64,000 nucleotides of DNA from Nodosilinea sp. PGN35 (GCF_029109325.1 NZ_JAQKQJ010000002.1:124001-188000); one strand, 5' to 3'; numbered from the stretch's first letter, positions 22,461 to 31,663 are shown. The notes: generated from the letters alone by a model not told the origin. Translations and numbers: made by a program.

Positions 22461-24038
22461 ATGGGTCAAGTCTCCTCAGCTGCCGGACGGAAGGTGGTTG
22501 TCATCGGTGCCGGCATCGGTGGACTGACGGCGGCGGCGCTGCTGGCTCGCCGGGGCTACGCCGTGCGGGTGTTTGAGCAAGCCCAGGTGGCCGGTGGCTG
22601 CGCTTCAACCTTTCGGCGGCGCGGCTTTACCTTCGATGTGGGGGCCACCCAGGTAGCGGGGCTAGAACCCGGGGGCATTCACCACCAAATTTTTAATGAT
22701 CTCGATCTCCCCCTGCCCGAGGCTACCCCCTGCGACCCGGCCTGCGCGGTGTTTTTGCCCGGTGAAACCGAGCCCATTCAGGTGTGGCGCGACCCGGCGG
22801 CCTGGCAGGCCGAGCGCCAGCGGCAGTTTCCCGGCAGCGAACCCTTCTGGCAGTTGATGCAAACCCTATTTCAGCCCAGCTGGCGGTTTCAGGCGCGACA
22901 GCCGGTACTGCCCCCCCGCAGCCCGAGGGATCTGTGGCAGCTCACCCAGGCGCTGCGCCCCGACACCCTGGTGACGGTGCCCTACACCTTCAGCACCGTG
23001 GGCCAGGTGCTAAGGCAGATGGGGTTGGGGGACGCTGCGGGCAGCGTCAAACCGGAGGCATTTCAGGCAGGGAACCCGACTTCGACCGAGTACCGCTGCG
23101 GGAATCGCCGTCTTAAGACCTTTCTCGACCTCCAGCTCAAGCTCTATTCCCAGGTGAGCGCCGACGAAACCGCCGTGCTCTACGCCGCCACCGCTTTGAG
23201 TATGGCCCAGGCTCCCCAGGGATTGTGGCATCTGCACGGCAGCATGCAGGTGCTCAGCGACAGCCTCGAAAAAGCCCTGGGACGCGACGGCGGCCTGCTT
23301 CAGCTCAACCACGGGGTGCGGCAAATTCACACTGCCCAGGGCCGGGTGACGGGGGTGCGGGTCGAAAACCAAAAGACGGGCCAAACCTGGATGGAACCAG
23401 CCGACCACGTAGTGGCCAACCTCACCGTTCAGAACCTGGTACAGCTGCTGGGGGATACCGCTCCCCGGGGCTACCGGCGACGGGTCAAGGCGCTCCCTGC
23501 GGGCAGCGGCGCGTTTGTCCTGTACCTGGGGGTGGATGCCGCCGCGATTCCTGACCACTGCCCGCCCCACCTGCAATTTCTCTACAGCTACGACGGCCCT
23601 ATTGCCGAAAACAACACGCTGTTTGTTTCGGTTAGCCGCCCCGGCGACGGGCGTGCGCCTGCGGGCAGGGCAACGATTGTGGCCTCGTCGTTTACGGCCC
23701 TTAGCCCCTGGTGGCAGACGGACGACTACGCGGCCATGAAGCAGACCTATACCAGCGACGCTATACAGCGTCTGTCGAGCTACTTCGATCTGCGGGCCGA
23801 GCATTTAATTCACGTTGAGGCAGCTACCCCCCGCACCTTTGCCCACTTTACCGCCCGCGACCAGGGCAGCGTCGGGGGATTGGGCATGCGGATTAACACC
23901 TTTGGCCCCTTTGGCTTTGCTAACCGGACGCCGGTCTCTGGCCTGTGGCTGGTGGGTGACTGCACCCACCCCGGTGAGGGCACCGCAGGGGTAAGCTATT
24001 CGGCACAAACCGTGGTGAACCAGATTTCAGCCCTGTAA
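22461..24038 (+). CDS. crtD: Carotenoid C-3',4' desaturase CrtD
   Basis: This 525-residue FAD-dependent desaturase of the CrtI/CrtD type has an N-terminal dinucleotide fold (VVVIGAGIGGLTAAALLARR), the characteristic GGCASTFRRRGFTFDVGATQ, and a C-terminal flavin motif GLWLVGDCTHPGEGTAG. In cyanobacteria CrtD introduces the 3',4' double bond in myxoxanthophyll-type carotenoids. FDVGATQVAGLEPGGIHH favours CrtD over CrtH or CrtO. Other carotenoid genes are not in the window. Confidence 0.85.
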   Translation: MGQVSSAAGRKVVVIGAGIGGLTAAALLARRGYAVRVFEQAQVAGGCASTFRRRGFTFDVGATQVAGLEPGGIHHQIFNDLDLPLPEATPCDPACAVFLPGETEPIQVWRDPAAWQAERQRQFPGSEPFWQLMQTLFQPSWRFQARQPVLPPRSPRDLWQLTQALRPDTLVTVPYTFSTVGQVLRQMGLGDAAGSVKPEAFQAGNPTSTEYRCGNRRLKTFLDLQLKLYSQVSADETAVLYAATALSMAQAPQGLWHLHGSMQVLSDSLEKALGRDGGLLQLNHGVRQIHTAQGRVTGVRVENQKTGQTWMEPADHVVANLTVQNLVQLLGDTAPRGYRRRVKALPAGSGAFVLYLGVDAAAIPDHCPPHLQFLYSYDGPIAENNTLFVSVSRPGDGRAPAGRATIVASSFTALSPWWQTDDYAAMKQTYTSDAIQRLSSYFDLRAEHLIHVEAATPRTFAHFTARDQGSVGGLGMRINTFGPFGFANRTPVSGLWLVGDCTHPGEGTAGVSYSAQTVVNQISAL

Positions 24039-24325
24039 AGCCCCCCTGGGAGCCGAAATGGAGGAAATCCTCAAGAAAACTTTAAAAAATGCATCCTACT
24101 TAGCGGAGAAATTTGTCCCTGCCCTGGGTATTATTGACTAAAGTTATGCCCGTACTTGGGGCTAATCTAAGTAAAACCTGCTACTTAGCCTGTGCTCAAG
24201 CCAGTCTTGGTCTCTGGTGCAGCTGAGCTAGTGCCATTCCTGAACGTGCAGTTTGCACCCTGGGCCCTTGTCGGCTGAAATGGGGTGCTATCGTCGTCTA
24301 CCGCCCTCCCAATCAGGTCAGCAGC

Positions 24326-25588
24326 ATGAGTCCCTGGGATTCCTTAGATTCGTGGTCAAACTACTCCAGTCGCCCCCCGGCCAATTTAGAGGATTTGCTT
24401 TACCAGCACTGGCAGTACTGGCGCAAACAGGAGGCCCCCCACGAGCTGATCGCCCGGTTTCGCACTCTGTTTTTAGACGTGGCCAGCTATCCCGACAGTT
24501 CGGTGGCCAACGCGCTCTTGAGTCTGTCTGAGCAGGACACCGCCGATCGCGAGTTTAAGTATGTGCTCAACCGCTGCTGCTACACCCTGATCAACCTGTG
24601 GTACACCCAGCCCCGCGACCACTGGGCGATTCCAGAGCTGGTGCGGCTGTTTGAGGATCTGCCCCCGGTCAGTGGCTCCAACTCAAAGGCCCAAAAGGTC
24701 TACAGCCTGGTCAGAGAATTTCCCCACACTGAGCAGTACGCCTCTCTGGTGCGTCTCCAGCAGATTATGTCCCCTGCTCGGGAGGTCGATGTTCCTGCGG
24801 CGGCGGTGGTGGAGGAGCAGCCGCTGGCCTACCGCATTCGCCACTACCCGTTTCTCTACGACAACAGTCTTTTGACTAAGGACAGCGGCCAGGAGCAAAA
24901 GCAAAACATCACCGACCTGCGCCGCCGGGCTGAGACCGACCTGGGTATTCGTCTGGCCCGCTACCACGCCCAGCACCAGACGCCGGGGCGGAGCGGGACG
25001 GTGGTCAACCCCACCCTGCTCGATGCCGACGGGCTGACCCAGGCCTTGAGCTTTTACACGGGCAAGGTCGATGGCCGCACCCACCGCGACCAGGCCCGCT
25101 GGTTTGCCACTTACAGCAAAACCGTGCGTTCGTTTCACGACTTTAAAGATGAGTTTGTCGATTACCTGATTGCCCCCATTGCGGCGGCGGAGCCCAAGTA
25201 CAGCGGCAACCACTTCACCCGCAATCTGCGCCAGTACCTGCGTGAAACCCTGGCGGAGTTCGACAACCAGCCGTTGAACAGCTTTATTTTGGTGGAGACC
25301 TGTCGCCGTCTGCTCAATTTCTTGGTAGTCGATAGCCCCCACCGGCCCGTGTTTCGCAACTTTCGCCACCTGGTCAACGATGTGGGCCACACCCTGACTA
25401 TGGGGCTGCTGCTGCGGCTGGTGCTGTTTTGCTCGGCGGCTAAGCCCTGGCTGGAGCGCTGTTTTTCGGTGCTGTTTAACCTGCACGAGCGCCGCACCTG
25501 CAAAGAGGTGCCCTGGCTAGTCACCAGCCTAGAACATGCCAATGTGGCGTTAATCACTAACTTTGGCGACGTAGGCTACCAATTTTAG
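24326..25588 (+). CDS. Cyanobacterial-type protein of unknown function
   Basis: The 420-residue protein has no signal peptide. The N-terminal half is helical (LYQHWQYWRKQEAPHELIAR); a Pro/Ala-rich linker near residues 150-165 leads to a C-terminal half containing YRIRHYPFLYDNSLLTKDSG, RFDTY-like aromatic segments and NLRQYLRETLAEFDNQ. A hydrophobic stretch (TLTMGLLLRLVLFCSAA) near residue 360 may pack internally or contact the membrane. I recognise no domain with a known reaction. An AGG six to eight bases ahead is a weak ribosome-binding site. Confidence 0.75.
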   Translation: MSPWDSLDSWSNYSSRPPANLEDLLYQHWQYWRKQEAPHELIARFRTLFLDVASYPDSSVANALLSLSEQDTADREFKYVLNRCCYTLINLWYTQPRDHWAIPELVRLFEDLPPVSGSNSKAQKVYSLVREFPHTEQYASLVRLQQIMSPAREVDVPAAAVVEEQPLAYRIRHYPFLYDNSLLTKDSGQEQKQNITDLRRRAETDLGIRLARYHAQHQTPGRSGTVVNPTLLDADGLTQALSFYTGKVDGRTHRDQARWFATYSKTVRSFHDFKDEFVDYLIAPIAAAEPKYSGNHFTRNLRQYLRETLAEFDNQPLNSFILVETCRRLLNFLVVDSPHRPVFRNFRHLVNDVGHTLTMGLLLRLVLFCSAAKPWLERCFSVLFNLHERRTCKEVPWLVTSLEHANVALITNFGDVGYQF

Positions 25589-25669
25589 ATGGGTGCTGGG
25601 TTTACTCTGAAAAGCTGGCGATCGCCCGCCTAAGCTGGTTTGCGCGCCCCAGGTACCGTCCCTTGACTG

Positions 25670-25765
25670 CTATAGCTGTAGCCAGTCCGGTTAAGATATT
25701 TCTCCCTAAAACGTTCAAAGGCTTGAACGTTCAAACCTTAACGTTCAAACCTTAGAGAACCGGCG
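25670..25765. repeat. Dispersed TATAGCTGTAGCCAGTC element, copy A
   Basis: Starts CTATAGCTGTAGCCAGTCCG, followed by ACGTTCAAAGGCTTGAACGT and two more CGTTCAAACCTT units. It shares its left end and the CGTTCAAA/TTGAACG core with copies at 54209 and 58846. Its right end is degenerate (AGAACCGG facing the left CCGGTT). It occupies the likely promoter region of the GT39-like gene. Confidence 0.7.
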
Positions 25766-25783
25766 CAGGGAAGGAGGATAGGA

Positions 25784-27355
25784 TTGGCAAAGGGCTGGGT
25801 AGGGGTAAAGGGACTGGCGATCGCCGCCATTGCCGTGGGTTTGGTGCTGCGCTTTTCTCACCTAGACCGCAAGGTCTACTGGCACGATGAGGTCTACACC
25901 AGTCTGCGGGTGGCGGGCTACCTGGGGCCAGCGGTACAGGAGGCGGTCTCAGACCGTCCCGAGTTGACCGCTACCGATCTGCTGCGCTACCAGCAGATGC
26001 CGCCTGCCCCCTCCCTGGCCGACTGCTGGGAGGCCCTGGCCAACCACCCCGAACACCCGCCTCTGTACTACCTGCTGGCCCACGGCTGGGGACGGCTGTT
26101 TGGGGCCTCTATTGGGGGCTATCGGGCGCTCGCGGCGATCTTCGGGGCGATCGCCCTGGCGGCCATGTTTTGGCTGGGGCGGCAGCTGTTTCCGCTCAAC
26201 CCGCCCGTAGCCTGGCTGGCCACGGCCCTGATGGCGGTGTCGCCTGTGCAGATCATCTACAGTCAGGAGGCCCGCGAGTACAGCCTGTGGGCGGTGGGGC
26301 TGCTGCTGGCCCATGGGGCACTGGTGCGGGCACTGCGGCTCAACCAGCCGCTGGCCTGGTTGGCCTACGGTCTGGCCCTGGGAATGAGCTGGTATGGCTC
26401 GCTGATGACCGGGCTGCTGGGGCTGAGCCACTTGACTTTTATGGTTCTCACCCAGCGCCAGCAACGGCCCTGGATCGGGTTTGGGCTGGCCCACGGCCTG
26501 GGCCTGGGGCTGTTTCTGCCGTGGATTTGGACGATTGTGCAGCGGTGGGAGCGGCTAAAAACCGTGACCGCCTGGAGCAACGACTCGCAGCCCCTCGGAT
26601 TTTTAGCGCAGCTGTGGGGGCTGCACTACAGCGCCACCGTGGTTGATTTCAATCTACCGCTGCACCATCCCTTTACGGTGGTGGGCCCGGCCCTGGTGCT
26701 GGGCCTGGTTGCCGTCAGCCTGATTCACGTGGGGCGTCACTACCCGCGAGCTACGGCGCTGTTTTTGGGCTGTGGGCTGCTGGTGCCGCCCCTGGTGCTG
26801 ATCGGCGGCGATGTGCTGCGGGCCGGGCAGATCTCCATCAATACCCGCTACTTTTTCCCTTCGCTGCTGCTGATACCCCTGGCGATCGCTCCTCTAATTC
26901 ACGGTCTCACCATCGCTCCCCAGCGCCTTCGGGGACTGGGGGTTGCGCTACTGGCTCTGCTGCTCACCCTGGGTCTGGCCTCGGGGGTCACCAACAGTCG
27001 TGCCCTCTCCTGGTGGAATAAATCCTTGAGCTACCCCAACCTGTTTATTGCCAACTACCTCAACCAGGGCAGCCCCCCGGTGATGATATTTAGAAAAAGC
27101 GGCATCACCCTGGGAGAAGCGCTCTCTCTCAGCCACTACCTCAGAGCGGAGACTCGCCTGTGGCTGCTGCCCGCACAAGAACTGCCCCCAGCTGAGGCCC
27201 TGCAAGCTCTGGCCCCGACCCGTCTCTTTGTGTTCGAGCCCACCCCGGCCCTGCTAGAGACCGTACCGGTGGGGTGGCGGGCGGTGCCCCCCAGCGACGC
27301 CACCGAGTTCACCGCCGCCGACCTGGTGCAGCTGATTCCTCCCGCTAACTCCTGA
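25784..27355 (+). CDS. GT39/ArnT-like membrane glycosyltransferase
   Basis: This 523-residue polytopic protein has about ten membrane segments. The N-terminal RFSHLDRKVYWHDEVYTSLR contains the acidic DE that in family-39 (PMT/ArnT-type, GT-C fold) enzymes sits in the first external loop and acts in catalysis; HPEHPPLYYLLAHGWGRLFG and YSQEAREYSLWAVG are further family hallmarks. These enzymes use lipid-linked sugars on the outer face of the membrane. The acceptor is unknown. Start is TTG at 25784, chosen because AAGGAGG lies seven bases before it. Confidence 0.82.
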   Translation: MAKGWVGVKGLAIAAIAVGLVLRFSHLDRKVYWHDEVYTSLRVAGYLGPAVQEAVSDRPELTATDLLRYQQMPPAPSLADCWEALANHPEHPPLYYLLAHGWGRLFGASIGGYRALAAIFGAIALAAMFWLGRQLFPLNPPVAWLATALMAVSPVQIIYSQEAREYSLWAVGLLLAHGALVRALRLNQPLAWLAYGLALGMSWYGSLMTGLLGLSHLTFMVLTQRQQRPWIGFGLAHGLGLGLFLPWIWTIVQRWERLKTVTAWSNDSQPLGFLAQLWGLHYSATVVDFNLPLHHPFTVVGPALVLGLVAVSLIHVGRHYPRATALFLGCGLLVPPLVLIGGDVLRAGQISINTRYFFPSLLLIPLAIAPLIHGLTIAPQRLRGLGVALLALLLTLGLASGVTNSRALSWWNKSLSYPNLFIANYLNQGSPPVMIFRKSGITLGEALSLSHYLRAETRLWLLPAQELPPAEALQALAPTRLFVFEPTPALLETVPVGWRAVPPSDATEFTAADLVQLIPPANS

Positions 27356-27359
27356 GGGG

Positions 27360-28400
27360 CTAGGTCACAGCCGCTGTCTCCATGGCCAAGGTGCCCTCGG
27401 CGGCATCCATAGTGACAACGCCGCCCATAGGCAGCGTCCAAATCGGCTCCACATGGCCAATCCAGGCTCCGGCGTAGGCAGGAATGCCCAGGGGCCGAAT
27501 GTGGTCGTGCAGAATGTCTGCAAGGGTGAGGGAACCGTAGCCCGAGCCGGGGCCGCAGGCGGTGCACTGGCCAAACACAAACCCCGCCAGCCCGTCGAGC
27601 ACCCCCGCCAGCTTGAGCTGGGTCAGCATGCGATCGATGCTGTAGGGCGGTTCGCCCACATCCTCTAAAAACAAAATCGCCCCGGTGGTGTCGGGCATGT
27701 AGGGCGACCCGACAATGCCCGACACCACCGACAGATTGCCCCCCAGCAGCGGCCCGCTCGCTCGCCCCGGCGCAATGGTGTGAATGCGGCCCTGATCGCG
27801 CATCAGCCGGTCTTGATCGGCCCCCAGCAGCGGGTTGCGGTAGGTGAGCGCCGCCCCCTCCACCAGAATTTGGCGCAGCGGTTCTACCTGGTCGGCCCGC
27901 CAGGCGGTGATGCCGTGGGGGCCGTGGAATGTGACCAGCCCCGTCCGGGCGTAGAGGCCCAGCAGCAGGGCAGAAATGTCGCTGAACCCAATCACCACCT
28001 TGGGGTTGGCGCGAATCAGATCGTAGTCGAGGTAAGGCAAAATACGGGCGCTGCCCCAGTCGCCCCGCACCGGCAGCAGCGCCTTTACCGCCGGGTCGGC
28101 GAACATGGCGTTGACATCGGCGGCCCGCTCGGTGTCGGTGCCCGCCAGGTAGCCGTAGCGGGCCAGGGCGTGGGGGGCGACGCGGGGCGTAAAGCCCAGG
28201 GCGGTGACGGCATCGACCACCAGATCGAGGCGATCGCGCTCAAAGGTCGCCCCCGCCGGGCTGACAATGCCCACCACATCGCCCGAACGCAGGCGCGGCG
28301 GCAGCAGGGTTGACAGCTCCTGGGCCTGAACCGCCCGTTTCCCCAGGGCCGCCCCCGCCGTCGCCATCCCCAGCCCGCCCAATAGCTCTCGCCGCCGCAT
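27360..28400 (-). CDS. LD-carboxypeptidase (peptidase family S66)
   Basis: With the ATG at 28400 the protein has 346 residues and begins MRRRELLGGLGMATAGAA, a twin-arginine-like signal peptide with cleavage near AVQA. The frame opens at 28475, but the extra residues overlap the divergent methyltransferase gene. The S66 catalytic triad is visible: Ser140 in VIGFSDISALL, Glu246 in LFLEDVGEPPYSIDRML, His316 in GHVEPIWTLPMGG. S66 enzymes trim the terminal D-Ala from tetrapeptides during peptidoglycan recycling; a Tat signal suggests action outside the cytoplasm, unlike cytoplasmic LdcA. Confidence 0.9.
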   Translation of the reverse strand: MRRRELLGGLGMATAGAALGKRAVQAQELSTLLPPRLRSGDVVGIVSPAGATFERDRLDLVVDAVTALGFTPRVAPHALARYGYLAGTDTERAADVNAMFADPAVKALLPVRGDWGSARILPYLDYDLIRANPKVVIGFSDISALLLGLYARTGLVTFHGPHGITAWRADQVEPLRQILVEGAALTYRNPLLGADQDRLMRDQGRIHTIAPGRASGPLLGGNLSVVSGIVGSPYMPDTTGAILFLEDVGEPPYSIDRMLTQLKLAGVLDGLAGFVFGQCTACGPGSGYGSLTLADILHDHIRPLGIPAYAGAWIGHVEPIWTLPMGGVVTMDAAEGTLAMETAAVT

Positions 28401-28456
28401 ACGCGCTACCCTAAAAATTCTGTAACACCACTGCCGAGCATACACCGGAGTCTCCC

Positions 28457-29068
28457 GTGACCGCACAAACCCCATCCTCCTTGAGTTCGACCGCCTGGGA
28501 AGAGCGCTACCAGGCGGGCACCCCCCGATGGGATCTGGGCCATCCCGCCCCAGCGTTTAAGACCTTACTCGAATCTGCCAACGCCCCTCAGCCCGGAGCC
28601 GCGATCGCCCTGGGGGCCGGACGCGGCCACGATGCCGTCTTCTTTGCCCAGCACGGCTTTGCCGTCACCGCCGTAGACTTTGCCCCGTCGGCCATTCAGG
28701 CGCTGGAGGAACAGGCCCAGGCCCAAAACCTACCGCTGCGATCGCTACAGCAAGATATTTTTGACCTGCTGCCGGGCTACGCTGAGCAGTTTGACTACGC
28801 CATCGAACACACCTGCTTCTGCGCGATCGATCCCGTCCTGCGGCCCGCCTACGTAGAGTTGGTGGCCGGGCTGCTGGTGCCCGGCGGCGAACTGCTGGCC
28901 GTATTCTTTACCCACCAGCGCTCCGGCGGCCCTCCCTTTGGCACCACTGCCGCTGAAGTGCGCCAGCTATTTGAGCCCTATTTTGAAATATTGACCCTGG
29001 AGCCCGTGACAAACTCGATTCCCTCGCGCCAGGGGGAAGAGCACTTTGGGCGACTGCGGCGACGATAG
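28457..29068 (+). CDS. TPMT-like SAM-dependent methyltransferase
   Basis: This 203-residue class I methyltransferase resembles the thiopurine methyltransferase family: EERYQAGTPRWDLGHPAPA at the N-terminus, SAM site AIALGAGRGHDAVFFAQHG (motif I), AVTAVDFAP (motif II) and CFCAIDP. Bacterial relatives methylate thiol, selenium, tellurium or halide substrates; which applies here is not visible. It starts at GTG 28457 with CGGAG six bases ahead, divergent from the LD-carboxypeptidase gene with only 56 bp between starts. Confidence 0.85.
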   Translation: MTAQTPSSLSSTAWEERYQAGTPRWDLGHPAPAFKTLLESANAPQPGAAIALGAGRGHDAVFFAQHGFAVTAVDFAPSAIQALEEQAQAQNLPLRSLQQDIFDLLPGYAEQFDYAIEHTCFCAIDPVLRPAYVELVAGLLVPGGELLAVFFTHQRSGGPPFGTTAAEVRQLFEPYFEILTLEPVTNSIPSRQGEEHFGRLRRR

Positions 29069-29107
29069 CCGGGCCAATGGTGGAATGAAGAACAGGGTTT
29101 GAGGATC

Positions 29108-29161
29108 GAGTTTTGAATTTTATGTTTTGAGTTCTTGGTTTAGACCATAAATTCAAAACTC
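29108..29161. repeat. AT-rich stem-loop GAGTTTTGAATTT...AATTCAAAACTC
   Basis: Nearly perfect inverted repeat of about 16 bp around a 21-base loop, 40 bp after the methyltransferase gene. Further copies of TTTTGA/TCAAAA units are adjacent (29125-29180). It could act as a terminator or be a short dispersed repeat. Confidence 0.6.
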
Positions 29162-29245
29162 AAAACTGAGCACTTAAAACTCTCCCCGCCCCCACCCTCC
29201 CCGTCTCCTTATACTGAAGAAGACCGTTCACCCCGAACCTTTCCC

Positions 29246-29914
29246 ATGGATTTAGAGCAGATTTCTGCCCAGCTCAAGAGCGAAGACTCGAAAGACCGCA
29301 TGCTGGCCCTGGCTTCGCTGCGGGATGTGCCAGCGGCCCAGGCGGCACCGCTGATTCGGCAGGCGCTCCACGACGACAATCTGCAAATTCGCTCAATGGC
29401 GGTGTTTGCCCTCGGCATTAAGCCCGATGAGGAGTCCTTCGACATTTTGATCAACCTGCTTACCTCTGACCCCGACTACGGCATTCGCGCCGATGCGGCG
29501 GGGGCGCTGGGCTATCTAGAAGATCCGCGGGCGTTTGAGACGCTGGTGCGGGCGTTTTACGAAGACACCGACTGGCTGGTGCGCTTCAGCGCGGCGGTTT
29601 CTTTGGGCAACCTCAAAGACCCCCGCGCCCACGATGTGCTGATGCAGGCCTTGCAGAGCGAGGAGACGGTGATGCAGCAGGCGGCGATCGCCGCCGTCGG
29701 CGAGATCGGCGACATCGAAGCGGTGGATGAGATTCTCAAGTTTGCTCAGTCTGAAGACTGGTTGGTGCGCCAGCGCCTGGCCGAGGCCCTGGGCCACTTG
29801 CCCACGCCCAAGACCGAGCCCGCCCTGCGCTATCTCGAAAAAGACTCGCAGTTTCAGGTGGCTGAGTCGGCGAGAATTTCGCTCACCCGACTGCACAACC
29901 GCAAGGGCAGTTAG
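29246..29914 (+). CDS. HEAT-repeat protein, phycobilisome-lyase/NblB-like
   Basis: The 222-residue protein is built of about six HEAT/PBS-lyase repeats, for example LLTSDPDYGIRADAAGALGY, EDTDWLVRFSAAVSLGNLKD and QSEDWLVRQRLAEALGHLP. Such proteins in cyanobacteria bind bilins or phycobiliproteins (lyase subunits, NblB) or act as scaffolds. No bilin lyase partner or phycobiliprotein gene is nearby, so the NblB-like label is tentative. The repeat architecture itself is certain. Confidence 0.8.
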   Translation: MDLEQISAQLKSEDSKDRMLALASLRDVPAAQAAPLIRQALHDDNLQIRSMAVFALGIKPDEESFDILINLLTSDPDYGIRADAAGALGYLEDPRAFETLVRAFYEDTDWLVRFSAAVSLGNLKDPRAHDVLMQALQSEETVMQQAAIAAVGEIGDIEAVDEILKFAQSEDWLVRQRLAEALGHLPTPKTEPALRYLEKDSQFQVAESARISLTRLHNRKGS

Positions 29915-29938
29915 CGCCCATCGACAGCCGCAGGTGAG

Positions 29939-30766
29939 CTAATTCAGCTGATCTTGAACGACGCTTGACGGCAAATTCAGTGCGATCGCAATTTGCTCGA
30001 CCGATAGCCCCATCTGGTGGAGCTGGGCAACGGAATCTAACCGGGCCTGCCGTTCTCGCTGGGCTTCTGCTTGAGCCTGCTGGGCTTCTGCTTGAGCCTG
30101 CTGGGCTTCGGCCTGGGCCTGCTGCGCCTGGCTTAAGGCGGTCTGGGCTTGTTCTTCGGCAGAGGGGTAGCGATCGCCCTGCTGGTCAAACCAGGAGAGC
30201 ACTTCTCGGGTTTCCCCACCCAGCAGCCCCTGGGCTCGGCCCAGCCCCAGCCCCACCTCCGGCATCCAGTAGGGTTCGCCAATGTGCAACTGGTACTGGC
30301 CGTCGATTAGTTTGTACACCTCGAAGGGCTGGTGGCGATCGCGCTGCCAGTACTCGGGGTTGTAGATGATGTAGTAAAGTACGCCGAGCTTTTGATAGAT
30401 CTCAAACTTGCTGTCGTACTCACCGCCAGGGCTCCAGGAGACCATTTCGAGCGCCAGGGTGGGTACGATGCCCTCTTCTTCCCACACGACATAGCTTTTG
30501 CGCGATTTGTTGCCTCGGCGGCGAGGCACCCCCAAACTCAAAAAGCCATCGGGCACCACGGGTACGCGAGGGGTAACCCCGGTGGTGTGGTAGACCCCCA
30601 TATCGACGCCAAAATACCAGTCGTGGCGATCGCCCCAGATCAGCTGAAGCAAAAACAGCAGGTAGTTGGGCAACAGATTTTGGTCTTCGTTATCCACGGG
30701 CGTATCGTCGGAGCAGGGCAGCTCGTCGCTGGTGGGTAGGTTTTGGTAGAGGTCGGCTTTAACCAT
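29939..30766 (-). CDS. Uma2-family (DUF820) putative endonuclease
   Basis: The 275-residue protein has the PD-(D/E)XK-like Uma2 core: VWEEEGIVPTLALEMVSWSP and EYDSKFEIYQKLGVLYYIIY, with the family's E...S...D..K acidic/Lys pattern. The C-terminus is a long Gln/Ala/Glu coiled coil made of three AQQAQAE units encoded by a 21-bp DNA repeat, ending in a small helical segment (LHQMGLSVEQIAIALNLPS). Uma2 proteins are very abundant in cyanobacteria and their biological role is not settled. Confidence 0.85.
   Translation of the reverse strand: MVKADLYQNLPTSDELPCSDDTPVDNEDQNLLPNYLLFLLQLIWGDRHDWYFGVDMGVYHTTGVTPRVPVVPDGFLSLGVPRRRGNKSRKSYVVWEEEGIVPTLALEMVSWSPGGEYDSKFEIYQKLGVLYYIIYNPEYWQRDRHQPFEVYKLIDGQYQLHIGEPYWMPEVGLGLGRAQGLLGGETREVLSWFDQQGDRYPSAEEQAQTALSQAQQAQAEAQQAQAEAQQAQAEAQRERQARLDSVAQLHQMGLSVEQIAIALNLPSSVVQDQLN
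30059..30121. repeat. Three 21-bp tandem repeats in the Uma2 gene
   Basis: Units CTGGGCTTCTGCTTGAGCCTG (30059-30079 and 30080-30100 identical, 30101-30121 with four changes). They encode the AQQAQAE coiled-coil heptads, so copy number can change without a frameshift. Confidence 0.85.
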
Positions 30767-30841
30767 GGCTTTAACCCAGGGGCTAGCGTTCCTTTATCGT
30801 AAGCGGTATCAGTGGGCTGGGGTGGCGCTGGGGGCGATCGC

Positions 30842-30876
30842 CGCCCCCGACGGCAGTGGGTAGGCCGTCGGGGGCG
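30842..30876. terminator. 13-bp perfect GC stem-loop downstream of the 30883 gene
   Basis: CGCCCCCGACGGC (30842-30854) pairs with GCCGTCGGGGGCG (30864-30876) across a 9-base loop. It begins 6 bp after the stop of the minus-strand gene at 30883. There is no T-run, so it could be an RNA 3'-end stabiliser rather than a terminator. Confidence 0.55.
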
Positions 30877-30882
30877 AGGGAT

Positions 30883-31170
30883 TTACTCGATCAGCACGGT
30901 TTTGGTGGCAATTGCCATCCAGACTGTGCCCGTTGAGGAGCTTGCGCCGCTGGTGGGCGGCACGGGGATGGGGTCGCTCCAATCGTTGGGGTCGCTGTAG
31001 CCGAGGGCGTGGAGGATTTTGATGGTGCGGTCTATGGCGGCGAGGCTGCCGTAGAGCATGTGGCGCACCCGCTCTGGGCGAATTTGAGAGGTGCTGCGTG
31101 CAGACGGCGGCAGGTTAGATGCGCCGCTGGCATCGGGTTCGAGATAGTCAAACATCGGTTCTGTCTCCAT
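30883..31170 (-). CDS. Small conserved-looking protein of unknown function
   Basis: The protein has 95 residues with the ATG at 31170 (METEPMFDYL); ATG 31155 is an alternative. The centre has RPERVRHMLYGSLAAIDRTI and LHALGYSDPNDWSDPIPVP, followed by a Ser/Thr-rich linker and the strand TVWMAIATKTVLIE that ends the protein. This helix-plus-terminal-strand layout recurs in short cyanobacterial proteins, but I know no function. It lies upstream of the Uma2 gene on the same strand. Confidence 0.6.
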   Translation of the reverse strand: METEPMFDYLEPDASGASNLPPSARSTSQIRPERVRHMLYGSLAAIDRTIKILHALGYSDPNDWSDPIPVPPTSGASSSTGTVWMAIATKTVLIE

Positions 31171-31209
31171 AGGTGGTTGAGGAAGACAGAACGCGAAAAC
31201 CCCAGCCAC

Positions 31210-31663
31210 CCGCAGCTTTGAAGTGCAAACTGAGGGGGCTAGGGTACCATGAGCCTAGCCTCGCAATCTGCCTTAGAGATTCGCGGGGTTAGCTGTCTGT
31301 TGGTGCCGCTAACACCCTCAGACAGCGCTAAGATTTTCGAGTTCTGTGTGGCCACCGCTCTACTGAACGGCTTAATGGATGATGATAGTGGTAGGAGCGA
31401 TCGCCGTCAACCGTGGAGTGAATGCGCTGCCTACTGCCAGCCTTTGTTAAGGCATACAGAAATTTTTAGATGTTTGCTAGCAGTAAGGATATGCTGCGGA
31501 GGCTTTCTATATAACTACCCCTCTCAAGTGAGTTATACGGAAACTGTCCGTATAACTGCCCTCCACAGAGGAAATATACGGAAACTGTCAGCATAATAAG
31601 TTGTTATTTCGGCCCTTTCTATTGATATCAAATGTTAGTGCTTGGGAACACTATAGCGGGCGA
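31210..31663. other. Intergenic region before the attC-like array, no gene seen
   Basis: An open frame at 31249-31596 has no ribosome-binding site and no protein-like composition. The region holds the GTTATACGG palindrome (31532-31556), a partial second copy ATATACGGAAACTGTCAG at 31574, and the left arm of a 12-bp inverted repeat at 31600. Confidence 0.4.
31532..31556. repeat. Perfect 9-bp palindrome GTTATACGG/CCGTATAAC
   Basis: Arms 31532-31540 and 31548-31556 around AAACTGT. The arm-plus-spacer TATACGGAAACTGTC is repeated at 31574-31589. This pair of sites could be an operator or recombinase site; nothing adjacent tells which. Confidence 0.55.

Noticed and set aside
31249..31596. 115-codon open frame before the attC-like array
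   Set aside because: No ribosome-binding site, it reads through the GTTATACGG palindrome, and the composition is not protein-like.
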